NCBI RefSeq assembly: GCF_005145025.1
Contig: NZ_CP039695.1
Coordinates: forward strand, 2,537,501 to 2,601,500
DNA from: Novosphingobium sp. EMRT-2
GTDB taxonomy: Bacteria; Pseudomonadota; Alphaproteobacteria; Sphingomonadales; Sphingomonadaceae
Direction of reading: 5' to 3'
DNA length: 64,000 bases
A model generated the notes under the pieces. The model worked only from the letters and a program-made list of their open reading frames with translations. It was not told where the DNA came from and did no database searches. The translations under genes were made by a program, and so were the position numbers. Positions 18,639-27,337 of this stretch are shown one piece after another. The first letter of the stretch is position 1, and each line of letters opens with the position of its first letter.

Positions 18639-19520
18639 ATGATCTACGATGTCAGGCATCTGACCACCGTGCAATACGCGGGCGGCGTGCGTCTGGCGCG
18701 CTTCAACCTGCGCCTGAAGCCGGCGTCGTGGCCGGGGCAGATCCTGCGCGACTATGCGTTGAAGATCGATCCCGTGCCGTCCGCGATCCAGCAGGAAAGC
18801 GGCCCGTGGGTGGTCAACCGCGCCCGCCTGTCGATCGATGCGCCGCTGAAGAAGCTGTCGATCGAGGCCCGGTTCCGCGTGGAAGTGGCGCCGCCGTGTT
18901 TTTCGCTCGACATGGCGGTCAGCCCCACCGTGACGCAAGTGCGCGAACGCACGCTGGTGCGGCGCGATCTGTCGTCCACCAGCCCGGCCGGTTATCTCTA
19001 CGGCTCCACGGTGGTGCAGATTTCGCCCGAGATCGCCGGCTGGGCGGCGCGGTTCTTCACCCCCGGAACGCCCACGCTGGCCGCCGGGCGGGCGCTGATG
19101 GAAGCGATCCACGGTGAGTTCAAGTACGATGGCAGCGCCACCGTGGCGGATACCCCGCCCGACGTGGCGTTCCGCCTGCGCCGCGGCGTGTGCCAGGACT
19201 TCGCGCACATCATGATCGTCGCCGCGCGCGCGCACGGCATTCCGGCGGCCTATGTCAGCGGCTATCTGCGCACGCTGCCGCCGCCGGGCAAACCCCGGCT
19301 GGTCGGCGCCGACGCGATGCACGCCTGGGTCAACCTGTGGTGTGGCGACGAACTGGGCTGGGTCGGCTTCGATCCCACCAACGCGGTCTTCGCGGGCACC
19401 GATCACATCTTCACCGCCATGGGCCGTGACTATGCCGACGTGGCGCCGATCGACGGCGTGTTTCTGGGCGGGGGGAGCCAGAACATGACGGTGGCCGTGG
19501 ACGTGATTCCGGTCGACTGA
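18639..19520 (+). CDS. Transglutaminase-family cysteine peptidase-like protein
   Basis: 293 aa. An N-terminal beta domain resembles that of the 12747 gene, followed by a catalytic core with C185 (GVCQDFAH), H228 (DAMHAW) and D245 (GFDPTN), an intact triad. The domain order is that of small bacterial transglutaminase-like proteins, probably an amidase or protease. No signal peptide, so cytoplasmic. Third gene of the ATP-grasp operon; likely acts on the peptide or tag made by the ligase (inference). Confidence 0.92.
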   Translation: MIYDVRHLTTVQYAGGVRLARFNLRLKPASWPGQILRDYALKIDPVPSAIQQESGPWVVNRARLSIDAPLKKLSIEARFRVEVAPPCFSLDMAVSPTVTQVRERTLVRRDLSSTSPAGYLYGSTVVQISPEIAGWAARFFTPGTPTLAAGRALMEAIHGEFKYDGSATVADTPPDVAFRLRRGVCQDFAHIMIVAARAHGIPAAYVSGYLRTLPPPGKPRLVGADAMHAWVNLWCGDELGWVGFDPTNAVFAGTDHIFTAMGRDYADVAPIDGVFLGGGSQNMTVAVDVIPVD

Positions 19521-19667
19521 GCAGGGCGGGCGCGCAGTCCGATCGGGCGGACGATTAATCCTTTTGGGTGAAGAAGCGGAATTGTGCGCCGGCGGCGCGT
19601 GCAATCCCGGCGCCGGTTCCTATCTTCGCGCGATCGGGCCAGGATGCCCGGAACAGGAGACAGGCGC

Positions 19668-20774
19668 ATGGCGCGACCCAAGTTGTTCGAACCGCTTGAA
19701 ATAGGCGGGCTTTCGCTTTCCAACCGCATCGTGATCGCGCCGATGTGCCAGTATTCCGCCGTCGATGGCGAGATGACCGACTGGCACCTCATGCACCTCG
19801 GCAACCTTGCCCAATCGGGTGCGGGCGTGCTGACGATCGAGGCGACCGCCGTGCTGCCGGAAGGGCGCATCAGCTATGCCGATGTCGGTCTGTGGGATGA
19901 CCGGACCGAGGCGGCGATGGCCCGCGTGGTGGAAAGCCTGCGCCGCCATTCGCCGATGCCCATCGCCATCCAGCTGGGGCATGCCGGGCGCAAGGCTTCG
20001 ACCGACAAGCCGTGGCTGGGCAAGGGCCAGATCGCGCCGGACGCGGACAACGGCTGGCAGACCGAGGCGCCTTCCGCGGTTCCGTTCGCCGCCGGAGAGA
20101 ACCCGCCGTTGGCGCTCGACCGCGCCGGGATGGACCGCATCCGCGATGCCTTTGCCGAAGCGGCGCGGCGCGCGGCGCGGATCGGCATCGATGCCGTGCA
20201 GATTCACGGCGCGCACGGCTATCTGCTGCACCAGTTCCTGTCGCCGCTTTCGAACCGGCGGGACGATGCCTATGGCGGCAGCCTGGAGAACCGGATGCGG
20301 TTCCCGCTGGAAGTGTTCGATGCCGTGCGCGCCGCCTTCCCCGCGGATCGGCCGGTAACGGTCCGCGTCTCCGGCACCGACTGGGTGGACGGCGGCTGGG
20401 ATGCGGAGCAGACCGTGGCCTTCGCGCGCGAACTGGAGCGCCGGGGCGCGGCCGCGATCCACGTCTCCAGCGGCGGGCTCGATCCGCGCCAGGCGATTCC
20501 CGTGGCTCCCGGCTATCAGGTGCCGCTGGCGCGCGCGGTGAAGCAGGCCGTATCGATCCCCGTGGTCGCGGTCGGGCTCATCACCGGGTTCGAACAGGCC
20601 GAACAGATCGTCGCTTCGGGCGACGCGGACCTCGTCGCGCTGGCGCGCACCGTGCTCTACGACCCGCGCTGGCCCTGGCACGCGGCGGCCCATCTGGGCG
20701 CCTCGGTCCATGCGGCGGACCAGTATCTTCGCTGCCAGCCGCACCAGTATCGCCATCTCTTCGCGGCGGACTGA
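19668..20774 (+). CDS. NADH:flavin oxidoreductase / old yellow enzyme family (YqjM/NamA-like)
   Basis: 368 aa TIM-barrel FMN enzyme that reduces activated C=C bonds. PMCQYSA has the cysteine that tunes FMN in the YqjM subgroup; LGHAGRKAS and HGAHGYLLHQFLSPLSN are FMN and substrate motifs. ATG 19668 has AGGAGA 7 bp upstream; the frame is open earlier without a ribosome site. Separate from the transglutaminase operon (147 bp gap). Convergent with the autotransporter. Confidence 0.93.
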   Translation: MARPKLFEPLEIGGLSLSNRIVIAPMCQYSAVDGEMTDWHLMHLGNLAQSGAGVLTIEATAVLPEGRISYADVGLWDDRTEAAMARVVESLRRHSPMPIAIQLGHAGRKASTDKPWLGKGQIAPDADNGWQTEAPSAVPFAAGENPPLALDRAGMDRIRDAFAEAARRAARIGIDAVQIHGAHGYLLHQFLSPLSNRRDDAYGGSLENRMRFPLEVFDAVRAAFPADRPVTVRVSGTDWVDGGWDAEQTVAFARELERRGAAAIHVSSGGLDPRQAIPVAPGYQVPLARAVKQAVSIPVVAVGLITGFEQAEQIVASGDADLVALARTVLYDPRWPWHAAAHLGASVHAADQYLRCQPHQYRHLFAAD

Positions 20775-20792
20775 AGCGCTGCCGACGCAAAA

Positions 20793-20831
20793 GGGCAAGG
20801 GCCTGGAGCACGTGGCCCCAGACCCCTGCCC
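20793..20831. terminator. Possible hairpin between convergent genes
   Basis: GGGCAAGGG pairs with CCCCTGCCC with one mismatch, enclosing a GGCC/GGCC stem. Located in the 75-bp gap between the convergent oxidoreductase and autotransporter genes. No T-run. Confidence 0.35.
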
Positions 20832-20849
20832 GATGGCTCTACGCCCGCG

Positions 20850-23800
20850 TCAGAGCGCGATGCTGAGCGAAGCGCGGATCGAATAATCGACCACGCCCTG
20901 CGCTCGTTCAGCCCCGCCGGTCAGGCGCCAGGTGTAGTCCAGGCCGCCCTGCAGGATGCTGACCTTGCCGATCCAGGCCGACTTCAGGCTGTCCGGCGTC
21001 AGCGCGAACTGGTTGCCGTCGGTGAAGTTGGCCAGCGTGGTGCCGAGATGGCCCGAAAGCTGGTTGCGCCGGCCGCCTTCCACTTCGACGGTGAACGGGC
21101 GGCCTTCATAGGAGCTGGGGCCGCTGCTCCAGCTGGCGACAAGCGTGGTCGTGCCGGTCAGCGCGCTGCTGTTGCGCCCGGCCACCTCCAGGATGATCGG
21201 CGCGCTGCCGGTCTCGTCATAGGCGTTTTCGTGCAGGCGATAGTATTCGACGATCGCCTTGGGGCGCAGCTGGAAGTTGCCGCCCACATCGAAGCCATAG
21301 GATGCGCCGCCCGATCCCGTGATCATCCAGCCCTTCCACTTGCCCGCAGCGGTATAATTGAAGCTGGTGCCGCTGACGGCCCCCGTGAACGTGCGCGCGG
21401 AGGTTGCCGAAAGGCGGCTCCCCCCCACGCGGGCGAAGGCGTAGAACGGCCCCTTGGCCATGCGCCAGAAGGCGCCGACCTCGAGGTTGCTGGTCTTCAC
21501 CGACTGGTAGCTGCTGGTGTTCACCTTGCCGCTGATCCAGGTAAGCGAAAGGCCGACGTTGCCGATGCCCGTCACGCGTTCAAGCCCGCCGGACAGGCCG
21601 AAGCCGTGGTCGGAGAAGCCGGCGGTGCCGGTCGTCTGCTTGCCGCCGTGGAAATAGATCGGCTCGAACCAGCCGCCCACGTTGCTGATCGTGAACAGCG
21701 AGGAATCGTCCTGCACGTGCTGCGCGGCAAGGCGCGAACCGCGCGTCACGAAATCGAACACGCCGCCGGCATAATCGGGCATCAGCTGGTTGAACTGCGC
21801 TTGCAGCGTGGGCGCGTCCGCCACCTGCAGCAGGTCGGTTTCGAGCGCCGAAGGGGTGCCGCCGGCGGCCGTCAGCGCCTGGGCCTGCGCGATGATCGGG
21901 TTGTAGATGGCGCCTTGCGCGGCGGTCAGCCCCAGTTGCGCGGCGGTCTTGCGGGCGATGGTGAGTTGCAGGTTGTTGCCCTGCGTGGCCAGCGTGCCGG
22001 CGTAGAGGACCGGCAGGGCCAGATTGCTGGCGCTCAGGTTCGAAGCGCCGGTAAGGCCGTTGGACGTCAGCACCGTATAGGTGCCTTCCGCCTTGGCGAT
22101 GGACGTGAGCGAGGCGGTGATCTTCGATCCGCTGGCGAACGTCGCGGTATTGGTGACGAAGGTGGAATTCGTGCCGGTGGTGCCATCGATATAGACGCCC
22201 AGCGTGCCGTTCGCGCCCACGTTCAGCGTGTTGACCGCGATGTTGCCGGTCGCGTTGGCGGCGAACAGGCCCGAGTTGACGTTTACCGTTGCCTGCGAAC
22301 CGCCCGTGACGGTGCCCCGCCAGATCGAGCTGTCGTTGAGCGTCAGCGTGGCCGGCTGGTCGTTGAAGATCAGCGTGCCGGTGAAGCGCGAATTGCCGCC
22401 CATCGTCATCGTGGCGGTGCCCGTGCCGAAATCGATGTTGCCGATATACTTCGAATCGTCGGCCATGATCACGGTGTCGTTGCCGGCGCCAAGGAACGTG
22501 TTGCCGGTGATCTTGCCGGTTTCGACGTCCAGCGTGTCATTGCCGCTGCCGGTGTAGATGTTGCCGGTGATCGCCGCATAGACCGTGGCGGTATCGACGT
22601 TGTAGCCCGCCGCGGCCTTGTCGGTCTTTTGCGAGGCCGCATCGGTCGCGTTGAGGTACTGCTTGACGGTGACGCCGCTGGTGTTGGCGGAAAGATCGAT
22701 CGCCCCGGACTGGCTGCCCTGGTTGGAGGTGATGAAGCCGGTGTTGTTCACCGTCGTCAGCGTGCCCGACAGGTCGCGGACCGCGTAGGCGCTGATGCCC
22801 AGCGATGTGCTGGCGGCCTTGACCGTGCCGCTGACGTAAAGCGTGGGAACCGTGGAGCCCTGGTTGATGAGAATGGCGGTGGCGTTGGCATCGTTGGTCG
22901 TCGCGGTGACGTTGCCGTTGATGCCGATGCCGCCGGCCAGGTTCACGTTGCCGCCCTTGCCCCCGATCACGATGCCATAGGCGTTGGTCGAGCTGTAATA
23001 GGCATTGGCGGTCACGCTGCCGTCCACCGCCACCGAATAGGTGCCATCGTTGCTGGCCACGGTGCCGATCGCGATGTTGTTCGCGCCGCCGATCTGGAGC
23101 CCGGGGCTGCTGCCATAGGACTGGATCGAGCCGGTGGTCTCGGTCGACGTGCTGGAATTGGGAGCCGCGATCAGGACCCCGCCCGCGACGTTTCCGTCCA
23201 CTTCCACCGCGGCTGCCCCGCTTTGCAGCGCGGTGCGCGAAAGAACCTGCGAGGTGCCGTCGTCGGCGGTGTAGGTGGTGGCTTGCCCCAGGGTGCCGTT
23301 GATCTTCAGCGTGCCGCCGATATCGCCGCTGGTGACCAGCGCCTGCGCGCCCTGGCCGATCGCCGTGACGGTTCCGCCCACGGTGACATTGCCGGTTACC
23401 GCGGACGTGCGGATGCCGGCGCTGTTATCGCCCTTTACCGAGATCGTGCCGGTATTGGCGAGATTGCCGTTGAGCGTCGAATCGAGCGCGATGCCGGCGG
23501 AATTGAGCCCTTCGACCGAGATCGTGCCCGAATTGGTGACCGATCCGGTCACCGTGCCGCCCGATAGCACGTGGATGCCGTACCGGTTCGATGCGGCCGC
23601 GATCGGGCCATCGGCGATGTTGACGCCGTTGTTGGTAATGAAGGGGGCCGTGTAGTTTTCGGTGACGTTGATCGCGCCGGCGTTCGATATCGTCGTGCTC
23701 GTGCCGGGGTTGACGGTGATCCCGGTCGCGCCGTTGCCCGCACCCATGGCGATCGTGCCGCCCGAAGCCACGGTGGCGGTGTTGGAGGAATCGACCGTCA

Positions 23801-23993
23801 CCGCGCTGCCGTTGACCAGCGTGATCGTGCCGCCGCTGGCGACGGTGACGTTGCCGCCCGTGGACGTGAGGACCGGGGTGGTGCTGTTGCCGCTGACCGT
23901 GGTGTCGGCCAGGGCAACCTCTGCGCCCAGCGCGAAGGTCAGCGTGGCGAACGAGACGGTGGCGAGGAAACGGGGCGTGCGGTGACGATGCAT
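20850..23993 (-). CDS. Autotransporter with beta-solenoid passenger and outer-membrane barrel
   Basis: 1047 aa. A signal peptide (to about residue 28, EVALA) precedes a passenger of repeated short turns of the type NTGTISVKGDN.SAGI and GNVTVGG, typical of a right-handed beta-solenoid rich in N, G, T and S. The C-terminal 250-280 residues, from about GGWFEPIYFHGGKQ, form the autotransporter barrel and end in RASLSIAL. ATG 23993 directly precedes the signal peptide; an upstream in-frame extension is not signal-like. Adhesin or surface fibre is the usual role; no enzymatic domain is seen. Divergent from an ECF sigma factor. Confidence 0.92.
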   Translation of the reverse strand: MHRHRTPRFLATVSFATLTFALGAEVALADTTVSGNSTTPVLTSTGGNVTVASGGTITLVNGSAVTVDSSNTATVASGGTIAMGAGNGATGITVNPGTSTTISNAGAINVTENYTAPFITNNGVNIADGPIAAASNRYGIHVLSGGTVTGSVTNSGTISVEGLNSAGIALDSTLNGNLANTGTISVKGDNSAGIRTSAVTGNVTVGGTVTAIGQGAQALVTSGDIGGTLKINGTLGQATTYTADDGTSQVLSRTALQSGAAAVEVDGNVAGGVLIAAPNSSTSTETTGSIQSYGSSPGLQIGGANNIAIGTVASNDGTYSVAVDGSVTANAYYSSTNAYGIVIGGKGGNVNLAGGIGINGNVTATTNDANATAILINQGSTVPTLYVSGTVKAASTSLGISAYAVRDLSGTLTTVNNTGFITSNQGSQSGAIDLSANTSGVTVKQYLNATDAASQKTDKAAAGYNVDTATVYAAITGNIYTGSGNDTLDVETGKITGNTFLGAGNDTVIMADDSKYIGNIDFGTGTATMTMGGNSRFTGTLIFNDQPATLTLNDSSIWRGTVTGGSQATVNVNSGLFAANATGNIAVNTLNVGANGTLGVYIDGTTGTNSTFVTNTATFASGSKITASLTSIAKAEGTYTVLTSNGLTGASNLSASNLALPVLYAGTLATQGNNLQLTIARKTAAQLGLTAAQGAIYNPIIAQAQALTAAGGTPSALETDLLQVADAPTLQAQFNQLMPDYAGGVFDFVTRGSRLAAQHVQDDSSLFTISNVGGWFEPIYFHGGKQTTGTAGFSDHGFGLSGGLERVTGIGNVGLSLTWISGKVNTSSYQSVKTSNLEVGAFWRMAKGPFYAFARVGGSRLSATSARTFTGAVSGTSFNYTAAGKWKGWMITGSGGASYGFDVGGNFQLRPKAIVEYYRLHENAYDETGSAPIILEVAGRNSSALTGTTTLVASWSSGPSSYEGRPFTVEVEGGRRNQLSGHLGTTLANFTDGNQFALTPDSLKSAWIGKVSILQGGLDYTWRLTGGAERAQGVVDYSIRASLSIAL

Positions 23994-24016
23994 GGGGGGA
24001 CGTGATCCGTGAAATG

Positions 24017-24040
24017 GGGCCTGCGACGAATCGCAGGCCC
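24017..24040 (-). other. Stable hairpin in the autotransporter 5' leader
   Basis: Perfect 10-bp stem GGGCCTGCGA/TCGCAGGCCC with a CGAA tetraloop-size loop, 24 bp upstream of the autotransporter ATG. Could modulate translation or mRNA stability. The remaining gap to 24272 also contains a GTTGCGCAAC palindrome (24204-24213). Confidence 0.45.
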
Positions 24041-24272
24041 GGTTTTGTGGTGCGACCCGCAAGCTCGACTGATGCCGGCGGTGTTCTCGACAGGGCGGAA
24101 ACAACGCGACATCAAACTTCAAGGGTAAGGGGCCACGGTGGTTCCGGTGATCAAAACGGCCCAGCCCGCCAAACCCTTCGCGCCGGGGGCGTTGAAATAT
24201 TTCGTTGCGCAACATCGGTAAATTTGCCGTTCAGGGTTGGACCGCCAGCAAGAGCCGGGCCGTTGGTTCCCG

Positions 24273-24989
24273 ATGAGGGGACCGCGCGTGGAGGCGACAG
24301 TCGGTGTGACTTTCCTAGGCGATTCCGGAGCGGACGGGGCATTCGTGGCCGATCACGCCTCGCTTGCGCCCGACGCTCCCATGCTGTGGTCGGCGTTCGA
24401 CGACCTGTCTTTGATGGGCGAAGTGGGACGTGGCGTGATCGCCGCGTTTTCCGTGCTGGTCGAACGGCATACCCCCGCGCTCTACCGCGTGGCCATGCGC
24501 ATGCTGGGCGATGGGCACGAAGCCGAAGACGTGGTGCAGGAATGCTTCACGCGCCTGTGGCAGCAGGCCCCGCGATGGCAATCGAGCGGGGCGGGGCTGG
24601 TGGGCTGGCTCCATCGCGTCGCGATGAACTTGTGCTTCGACCGGAAGCGCCGTTTTCGCGTGGTGATCACGCCCGATCTGCCCGAACGGGCCGATCCCAT
24701 GCCGCTTGCCGACGCCACGATCGAAGCGGATCAGGCGCGCGCAGCCGTGGCCGGGGCCTTGGCGGACCTGCCTGAACGGTATCGGGCCGCGCTCGTGCTG
24801 TGCTATTACGAGGGCTTCACAAACGCGCTTGCCGCCGAAGTTCTGGAACTTAACATAAAGGCCATGGAATCGCTTCTGTTCAGGGCACGGCGTCACCTGC
24901 GCGAATTGCTGGAAGCGCGCGACGTGGGCGTTGCCGATCTGCGCGCGCGCGAACCGACCGTGGCCTATGGCATGGAACTGCGGGCATGA
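24273..24989 (+). CDS. ECF-type RNA polymerase sigma factor
   Basis: 238 aa from ATG 24273. Region 2 reads HEAEDVVQECFTRLWQ and region 4 LPERYRAALVLCYYEGFTNALAAEVL, the standard ECF layout. About 50 residues precede region 2 helix 1, longer than usual, so a later start (for example ATG 24381) is possible; no strong ribosome site helps to decide. The stop overlaps the next start (ATGA), the usual coupling to an anti-sigma factor. Targets unknown; the divergent autotransporter is the nearest candidate. Confidence 0.88.
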   Translation: MRGPRVEATVGVTFLGDSGADGAFVADHASLAPDAPMLWSAFDDLSLMGEVGRGVIAAFSVLVERHTPALYRVAMRMLGDGHEAEDVVQECFTRLWQQAPRWQSSGAGLVGWLHRVAMNLCFDRKRRFRVVITPDLPERADPMPLADATIEADQARAAVAGALADLPERYRAALVLCYYEGFTNALAAEVLELNIKAMESLLFRARRHLRELLEARDVGVADLRAREPTVAYGMELRA

Positions 24990-25804
24990 GGCGGGTTATC
25001 CCCATCGCGCCCGCCGCGCGCGAAGCGGCGCTGGACCGCGCGCTAGATCAGTTGCCCGCGCCGGCGGTTCCCGCTGACCTCATGGCCCGGATCGTGCGGG
25101 ACGTGCCGCTGCTGCCCCAGGCCGCCGCGCCCCAGGCGCTCGCACCCGCTGGCGTGGCGGTGCGGCCGGTCGCGGCGCAGGTGGCGGCGTCCGTTCCGTC
25201 CCAGCGGGCACGCCATCCCGTCTGGCGGCGGCTGGCGGCTGGCGGCGGCATCGGCGCACTGGCTGCCGGAATAGCGGCCGTGGCGATGATCGGCATGGGT
25301 GCCGATCCGCCGGGCGTTCCGGCGAACGGAGGCGGCGCTCCGATGGCATTCGCGCCGGCGGTGCCGGCGGACACGGCTGACGGAAAGCCAACCGCTCTCG
25401 CAGCTCCGCAGGCGAAACTGGCTGCCGCTGCCGCAAGCCCTTCGCGGCCTGTCCCCGCGCAGGAAGCGCTGCCGGAAGAAGACGCTATTCCGCTCGAGGC
25501 ATCGCCCACCGTTCCGGCGGAAATGACGCCCGAGGTTCTCGCATCGGCGGCCGCGGCGCCGAAGGGCGAACTGGTCGGCCCCCGCGATGACGACGGTGAA
25601 AAGACGGGGCCGCAGATACCGTCGCGCGGATTGATGGGGCCGCCCGCGCCGCAGGCGTACGGCTATGTCGGCGCGCTCTCTCCGCCTGGAGGTGGCTCCG
25701 CCGCCGTGCCCGGGGCGCCAGCGCAGGAAAATTCCGCACCCGCGCCCGGACGAGGCGCTGGCGGCCGGATGCCCGGCGGTGCCGGCGGCGGTCATCCGTT
25801 CTGA
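24986..25804 (+). CDS. Putative membrane-anchored anti-sigma factor
   Basis: 272 aa. A cytoplasmic N-terminal part of about 80 residues is followed by one hydrophobic segment (about 86-106) and a long Ala/Pro/Gly-rich, low-complexity periplasmic tail. No zinc anti-sigma motif (HxxxCxxC) is present. The call rests on the 4-bp overlap with the sigma gene and the topology rather than on recognised domains. Confidence 0.6.
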   Translation: MRRVIPIAPAAREAALDRALDQLPAPAVPADLMARIVRDVPLLPQAAAPQALAPAGVAVRPVAAQVAASVPSQRARHPVWRRLAAGGGIGALAAGIAAVAMIGMGADPPGVPANGGGAPMAFAPAVPADTADGKPTALAAPQAKLAAAAASPSRPVPAQEALPEEDAIPLEASPTVPAEMTPEVLASAAAAPKGELVGPRDDDGEKTGPQIPSRGLMGPPAPQAYGYVGALSPPGGGSAAVPGAPAQENSAPAPGRGAGGRMPGGAGGGHPF

Positions 25805-25827
25805 GCATCGCGGGGCAAGGTAGCCCC

Positions 25828-26553
25828 TCATTGCATCACCCCTGCCGGAAACAGGACCGCATGCGTGGCCGCCGCGGTGAGATCGCGCTTCTGCCAGAAC
25901 GTCGGGCGGGGGCCGGCTAACGACACGCGCAGCATGCCCTCCAGCCCCGGCGAGGCGCACAGGTTGTCGCTATCCGCCTGAATGCAGGTGACGTTGAGAC
26001 CCCGCAACAGGCGCAGGGTACGATGCGGATCGCTGTCGGGCAGGTCATGCAGCCGCAGCCACGCCGGCCCCGCGTAGAAATGGACCGTGGGATCAGGGCG
26101 GATCAGCACCACGGACGAAATGCGATGCCGCAGATCGGGCGGAACCGCGCCGAGGCCGGTGTCGAGAATGTCCGCGCCGAACGCGAAGCCGATCAGCGCG
26201 ACGTGCTCGGCGCCGCTGGCCGAAAGCGCCTCGCGAATGCTGTCATCCACCAGTTGATCGACATAGGCCCGGTCCCTATCGCCCACGAACAGGGAGGGGG
26301 TATCCACTCTCAGCACAGGCACGCCTTGGCGTCGCAGGGCTGCTGCTATGTCGGGTTCGTCGCCCAGCGGCAGCAGTCCGGCCGTCCCGGCGAAATAAAC
26401 CGCGACCGGGCGGCCGGTGATGGATTGCGCGGCGGGTTGAAAGCGCGTCGGATCGCGCAGGAAGCAACCGCCTGCCCCGACCGCCGCTACCGCGACGATG
26501 GGGAGGACGGCTGCCCAGCCCAGCAATTTGCGACCCAAAGAGCTATCGGCCAT
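25828..26553 (-). CDS. VirJ/AcvB-like alpha/beta-hydrolase homologue without the nucleophile serine
   Basis: 241 aa with an N-terminal membrane or lipoprotein signal (C30). The core matches the VirJ/AcvB family, known in Agrobacterium for lysyl-phosphatidylglycerol hydrolysis and type IV secretion support. The nucleophile elbow, G-x-S-x-G in active members, reads GFAFGAD with A124 in the serine position. A conserved-looking histidine remains near the C-terminus (THAVLF). It may be a pseudo-enzyme or binding protein. Stands alone between two operons transcribed the other way. Confidence 0.75.
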   Translation of the reverse strand: MADSSLGRKLLGWAAVLPIVAVAAVGAGGCFLRDPTRFQPAAQSITGRPVAVYFAGTAGLLPLGDEPDIAAALRRQGVPVLRVDTPSLFVGDRDRAYVDQLVDDSIREALSASGAEHVALIGFAFGADILDTGLGAVPPDLRHRISSVVLIRPDPTVHFYAGPAWLRLHDLPDSDPHRTLRLLRGLNVTCIQADSDNLCASPGLEGMLRVSLAGPRPTFWQKRDLTAAATHAVLFPAGVMQ

Positions 26554-26635
26554 TTGCTCCGAATACCCGCTGCCCTCTATCCCGCGCGTGGGGAAAGCAT
26601 TAACACGCTGTCATCAACTGTCATGGAACGGGTTT

Positions 26636-27328
26636 GTGGCTGGACGTATCCTGCTGGTCGAAGACGATCCCCAGATCGGTGATTACATCGCGCGGGGACT
26701 GGATGAGGAAGGTTTCACGGTCGATCGCGCCACGACCGGGCGCGACGGCCTGTTCCTGGCCACCGACAGCCAGTTTGACGTGGTGGTGCTGGACCGGATG
26801 CTGCCGGGGATGGACGGCCTTTCCGTGCTGAAGGCGCTTCGTGCGGCCGAAGTGCGGACGCCGGTGATCATCCTGTCGGCGCTGGGCAGCACCGATGACC
26901 GGATCGCGGGGCTGACAGCGGGCGCGGACGACTACCTCGGCAAACCGTTTTCCTTCGCCGAACTGCTGGCGCGCGTGCAGGCGCTGATCCGCCGTGGCGG
27001 CGGAACGGCGCAGAAGCCGGCGCAGGAAACGACATTGCGGTGCAGCGATCTCGAACTGGACCGGCTCACCCGGCAGGTGCGCCGGGGAACGCGCAAGATC
27101 GCGCTGCAGCCGCGCGAATTCCGCCTGCTGGAATACATGCTGCTGCACCAGGGCGAGGTGGTGACGCGGACCATGCTGCTGGAGGCGGTGTGGGACTATC
27201 ACTTCGATCCCGGCACCAACGTCATCGACGTGCATATCAGCCGGCTTCGGCGCAAGATCGACGACGGGGAGGATCAGCCGCTGTTCCACACGGTGCGCGG
27301 GGCGGGATACCGGCTGGCGCTGGACTGA
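26636..27328 (+). CDS. OmpR-family response regulator
   Basis: 230 aa. Receiver domain with acidic pocket E9/D10/D11, phosphoacceptor D53 and the conserved lysine in GKPFSF, then a winged-helix DNA-binding domain (VIDVHISRLRRKID). GTG 26636 is chosen because it opens VAGRILLVEDD, the normal family start, with GGAACGGG just upstream; the frame extends earlier without family similarity. Ten bases before the sensor kinase gene. Confidence 0.93.
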   Translation: MAGRILLVEDDPQIGDYIARGLDEEGFTVDRATTGRDGLFLATDSQFDVVVLDRMLPGMDGLSVLKALRAAEVRTPVIILSALGSTDDRIAGLTAGADDYLGKPFSFAELLARVQALIRRGGGTAQKPAQETTLRCSDLELDRLTRQVRRGTRKIALQPREFRLLEYMLLHQGEVVTRTMLLEAVWDYHFDPGTNVIDVHISRLRRKIDDGEDQPLFHTVRGAGYRLALD

Positions 27329-27337
27329 GCGGAACCG

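Noticed and set aside
21048..23567. 839-codon open frame on the plus strand
   Set aside because: Lies antisense to the autotransporter, whose signal peptide, solenoid repeats and barrel are clear; the frame is a product of high GC and Arg/Gly/Ala bias.
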